This document shows, one piece after another, positions 61,150 to 64,000 of a stretch of DNA of 64,000 nt. The number at the start of each line of letters is the position of its first letter. Within the stretch, counting starts at the first letter, position 1. Where the stretch lies: positions 930,001 to 994,000 of the forward strand of contig NZ_JAFNPF010000001.1 of the NCBI RefSeq assembly GCF_026535915.1, given 5' to 3'. The notes under the pieces were generated by a model. It was not told the DNA's origin and did not search any database. It saw only the letters and a list, made by a program, of their open reading frames with translations. The DNA comes from Snodgrassella sp945267035 (GTDB lineage Bacteria; Pseudomonadota; Gammaproteobacteria; Burkholderiales; Neisseriaceae). A program made the position numbers and the translations under genes.

Positions 61150-62913
61150 ATGTCCGATCCAGTTGTTGAGTTTTCAGAAAGCACTCACCCACATCATCCC
61201 GCGCTGGCTGCTATTGCTAAAGTGTTAAGCACAGTGGCTCCAGCAGAATGGGAAATTGTGCAGCCTTGGGCAGAAGCTTTATTATCAGCTTTAAACCGAG
61301 GTGATAGCTACATCATTGTTCCCCGAGATCATCTTGCTGAACTACGCTGCTGTGGCACGCTGGTAGGCAATATATATAGCTATTCACCTTTTATATTAAA
61401 TCAGCAACAATTATTTTTTGGCAGAATGTGGCAGCTCGAACAAGATGTCGCCACTTGTATCAGTAAGCTGTGTGCTCCGTCAACTCAATCCCTTGATAAA
61501 TCTGTAGCTGAAGATCTGCAAAAGTGGTTTCCTGATCAGCATGCCTCAGAACAGCGGTTTGCAGCTGCCTTAGCCTTGTTACAACCGTTTGTTCTGATCA
61601 ATGGTGGGCCGGGAACCGGAAAAACCACCACCGTTGCCAAAATTTTGGCACTGCTATTGAAACACGTCTGGCAAGCGCCATATCCGCCTCAGATCGCTTT
61701 AATTGCGCCAACCGGTAAAGCAGCCACGCATATGGCAAGTGCCTTACATCACGCAATACAACAACTTGATTTGTCGGCAGATATTCTCAAATCCTTGTCA
61801 CAACTGAGTGGTCAAACTGTTCATCGTTTATTACAATTGCGTCCACCATTACTTACTGGGCCATTCAATCCCACCAATCCATTACCAGTGGATATTCTGG
61901 TCGTAGATGAATCATCCATGTTGGATTTATCGTTATTCAGGGCATTGTTGCGTTCTTTGAAGCCCAATATTCGATTGATCCTGTTAGGAGATGCTAACCA
62001 GTTACCCGCTGTCGGATTGGGTAACGTGCTGGCGGATTTATCCGTTTCAACAATTCTAACGCCAGCTTTGAGCCAACAATTGCAGCAGATACTCCCGCAA
62101 CAATCTTTGCCGCCTTATCAACCAGATGCCGGAATTGCTGCGCATGTGGCTACGCTTACCCATAGCTATCGTTTTGATCCGAAAAAAGGCATTGGGGCAT
62201 TGGCTTCAGCTTGTATCAGTGGGGATGACAACGCGGCTGTACAGGCAATAGAGTCTTTTCAGCAGTTAGAACGTCGACAAGTTAGCTTAGCTGAATTATG
62301 TGAAATCTGGTACCAATTACAACATTCGTGGTGGAAAGCGGTGAGGGAGCATGATGTTGAAACTATTTTTTCTCATTTAACTGATATCATTCTTTTAGCC
62401 GTGAGAAAAGCTGATGCCAATACTTTCAACCAGTTGTACCGTCAATATCTTGCCCGTCAATGGCAAGTTGATACTGAAAATGGATTTGCCGGTTTACCTA
62501 TTCTAATCACGCAAAATGATTATGATATAGGGCTATATAATGGTGATATTGGTGTCATGTTACCTGATCCTGATGATGCTCAGCATCTATTGGCCTATTT
62601 TGCCCATGGGCACACTTTCCGCAAAATCGCTCTTAGTCGTTTACCCCAGCATGAACCCGCCTTCGCCATTACGGTGCATAAAAGTCAGGGCTCGGAATAT
62701 GATCAGGTGTGGTTGTTGGCACCGCAATCAGAAGCGTCTTCAGATGATCCGTTATTCAATCGTGCATTAATGTACACTGCCTTAACGCGCGCGCGACAGC
62801 ATTTCACCTTTTGTGGCAGCATCACCCAGCTGACGCAAGCGATTAAAAATAGTGATCATCGTCGCAGTGGATTGCGTACAGCGCTTAATCAACTTATGCA
62901 ATCGCCGTCCTAA
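61150..62913 (+). CDS. recD: Exodeoxyribonuclease V alpha subunit RecD
   Basis: 5'-3' helicase subunit of RecBCD, which repairs double-strand breaks and degrades foreign linear DNA. About 587 residues; E. coli RecD has 608. Walker A INGGPGTGKTTTVAKILALL near residue 155, ALIAPTGKAATHMASALHHA, VDILVVDESSMLDLSLFRAL (motif II), LLGDANQLPAVGLGNVLADL and the C-terminal AITVHKSQGSEYDQVWLL and MYTALTRARQHF (motifs V-VI) are intact. The ATG at 61150 was preferred over a TTG at 61111 that overlaps the end of lolD; neither has a good ribosome binding site. recB and recC are not in the window. Confidence 0.93.
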   Translation: MSDPVVEFSESTHPHHPALAAIAKVLSTVAPAEWEIVQPWAEALLSALNRGDSYIIVPRDHLAELRCCGTLVGNIYSYSPFILNQQQLFFGRMWQLEQDVATCISKLCAPSTQSLDKSVAEDLQKWFPDQHASEQRFAAALALLQPFVLINGGPGTGKTTTVAKILALLLKHVWQAPYPPQIALIAPTGKAATHMASALHHAIQQLDLSADILKSLSQLSGQTVHRLLQLRPPLLTGPFNPTNPLPVDILVVDESSMLDLSLFRALLRSLKPNIRLILLGDANQLPAVGLGNVLADLSVSTILTPALSQQLQQILPQQSLPPYQPDAGIAAHVATLTHSYRFDPKKGIGALASACISGDDNAAVQAIESFQQLERRQVSLAELCEIWYQLQHSWWKAVREHDVETIFSHLTDIILLAVRKADANTFNQLYRQYLARQWQVDTENGFAGLPILITQNDYDIGLYNGDIGVMLPDPDDAQHLLAYFAHGHTFRKIALSRLPQHEPAFAITVHKSQGSEYDQVWLLAPQSEASSDDPLFNRALMYTALTRARQHFTFCGSITQLTQAIKNSDHRRSGLRTALNQLMQSPS

Positions 62914-63409
62914 TCGGCTTTTCTCAGCGGCTTAAAATCCTACTGTCATCGCAATGCAATTTAATGGTTCACATCCATGTCTCTTTCTGCTGTTTATGTT
63001 CATTGAAGCTTCGGATTAGCTTGTATGCTGTGCTGCAGAAATTTAGGGTTAATTTTTAAAGCTGCTGGAATAAATAGCCAGCTTGAATCACTTATGAATT
63101 GTTTCATTACTATTGATTTAGAGGATGATTTTGTCGCTATTAAAAATGTTTCCAGCATAATTAACTTTTATTGTTGCCAAAAAATCCATTCCAAAATTAT
63201 ATGACTTAAAGTAACCGAGTGATCGAATGTAGAGTATTAGAAAATCATTAATCTAAAAATGTTATTACAGTGTATTGATTTATTAGTTGAAACTTAATTT
63301 GTCTGTTAGCTCAATGATATTGCTCAATCAAAGGAAAGCAGTATTTTTATTTTTTCATATTTTGTATACTATCCATTGGGTCAATAAAAATCATACAGAG
63401 ATAAAAATT
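62914..63409. other. Gene-free stretch before mtnN
   Basis: About 500 AT-rich bases with no supported gene. TATACT at 63365-63370 could be the -10 element of mtnN, about 40 bases before its ATG, but the -35 is poor. Confidence 0.45.
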
Positions 63410-64000
63410 ATGTCAAAACCTCTATTTGCCATCATTGCTGCAATGCAACCTGAATTGGATTATCTGCTCGATCAATTACAACAAAGAAATGATATTGTGA
63501 TGGGTGCATTCAAATTCCATGTTGGCAAAATTGATCAATGCGATGTGGTGCTGGCGTTAAGCGGGATTGGTAAAGTGAATGCTGCGGTAACAACCGCCAT
63601 CGTTATTGAACGCTTTGCTCCACAATATGTGATTAATACTGGTAGTGCAGGTGGACTGGGGCAGGGGATGCAAATAGGTGATGTCGTAATAGGAACCGAG
63701 GTTGCCCATCACGATGTGGATGTCACCGCATTTGGCTATGACATCGGGCAGGTACCACAATTACCAAGCCGATATCATTCAGCACAATCTTTAATTCAGG
63801 CCGCCAAGCTGGCTGTGAAAGAATCTAATCATCAACATGGTATTCATCAAGGACTGATTGTCAGCGGCGATCAATTTATCGGCACTGCGGAACAAAATCA
63901 AAGAATCACCAATAATTTCCCAGATGTTTTGGCGGTAGAGATGGAAGCCGCAGCGATTGCGCAAACCTGCCATCAGCTTAGTGTGGCTTTTGTCATTATT
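63410..64000 (+). CDS. mtnN: 5'-methylthioadenosine/S-adenosylhomocysteine nucleosidase MtnN, 3' end outside the window
   Basis: Hydrolyses methylthioadenosine and S-adenosylhomocysteine to adenine and the ribosyl thiol, feeding LuxS. 197 codons are visible from the ATG at 63410-63412. MSKPLFAIIAAMQPELDYLL is the usual N-terminus (the AM-x-x-E motif with the catalytic Glu); SGIGKVNAAVTTAIVIERF, NTGSAGGLGQGMQIGDVVIG, IVSGDQFIGT and the ribose-binding AVEMEAAAIAQTCHQ are conserved. The catalytic Asp region lies beyond the edge. It looks like a single gene with its own promoter. Confidence 0.95.
   Translation, partial: MSKPLFAIIAAMQPELDYLLDQLQQRNDIVMGAFKFHVGKIDQCDVVLALSGIGKVNAAVTTAIVIERFAPQYVINTGSAGGLGQGMQIGDVVIGTEVAHHDVDVTAFGYDIGQVPQLPSRYHSAQSLIQAAKLAVKESNHQHGIHQGLIVSGDQFIGTAEQNQRITNNFPDVLAVEMEAAAIAQTCHQLSVAFVII

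Noticed and set aside
1..64000. DNA uptake sequences of the Neisseriaceae (GCCGTCTGAA and its dialects)
   Set aside because: Only scattered partial matches were seen, for example GGCAGCCTGAA near 41178 and GGCTGCCTGA in the rhlE hairpin. No word stood out as over-represented by eye. A k-mer count would be decisive.
1..64000. tRNA or rRNA genes, CRISPR arrays, insertion sequences
   Set aside because: No cloverleaf-like segment with a GGTTCGAATCC-type arm, no regular short repeats with spacers, and no transposase were recognised. A tRNAscan or ISfinder run would be needed to exclude them.

Overview
The window looks like chromosomal DNA of an AT-rich betaproteobacterium of the family Neisseriaceae. 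HisZ, PdxJ, NrdB, RppH, HslV (with its short propeptide) and the adhesin-complex-type lipoprotein all read like Neisseria proteins, while the base composition is clearly richer in A+T than Neisseria itself. A host-associated genus such as Snodgrassella is my best guess; this is inference from protein resemblance, not a database result. No rRNA, tRNA, CRISPR array, insertion sequence or prophage was recognised.

Layout. 1-8.3 kb: minus-strand housekeeping block (hisZ cut by the window edge, uppP, dsbA, a SPOR protein, comM, ubiK, a Nudix/ThiE-like fusion, acpS, pdxJ, a ferredoxin). 8.3-11.9 kb: nrdB and nrdA with two NrdR-box-like sites upstream. 12.2-18.2 kb: luxS, purL, glnB, bioY. 18.3-27.7 kb: hslVU, an adhesin-complex-like lipoprotein, apaH, ridA, hemW-rdgB, two small unknowns, bamC and dapA. 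27.9-31.1 kb: a xanthine-type permease and a DHA2 drug exporter. 31.4-37.9 kb: a strikingly AT-rich accessory island with an Imm26-like gene, an orphan roadblock protein, several unrecognised small genes, a SUFU-domain gene, a HEAT-repeat gene, two decayed nuclease-toxin tips and a duplicated gene tail. 38.1-49.5 kb: core again (parE, rppH, a 47-residue ORF, rhlE, an RlmK-type methyltransferase, purK, a SulP transporter, an AT-rich insert with a secreted protein, hisC). 49.7-54.5 kb: second AT-rich accessory island, five paralogous ankyrin genes with mosaic ends and spacers that contain relics of the same gene. 54.5-58.3 kb: apbE and a three-domain OYE/FMN-bind/fumarate-reductase flavoprotein. 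59.2-64 kb: lolC-lolD, recD and the start of mtnN.

How the genes fit together. NrdAB and the ferredoxin form a class Ia ribonucleotide reductase with a likely cofactor-maintenance partner. LuxS and MtnN are consecutive steps of S-adenosylhomocysteine recycling and AI-2 formation. ApbE very probably flavinylates the neighbouring reductase, which carries an SGAT motif. PurL, PurK and the purine-type permease cover purine supply. BamC, LolCD, DsbA and UppP serve the envelope. The two accessory islands look like stores of immunity-type genes left over from interbacterial toxin systems: small AT-rich genes without a full-length toxin gene, with broken toxin C-termini between them. This interpretation is inference. 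It is strongest for 33.2-37.8 kb and more tentative for the ankyrin array.
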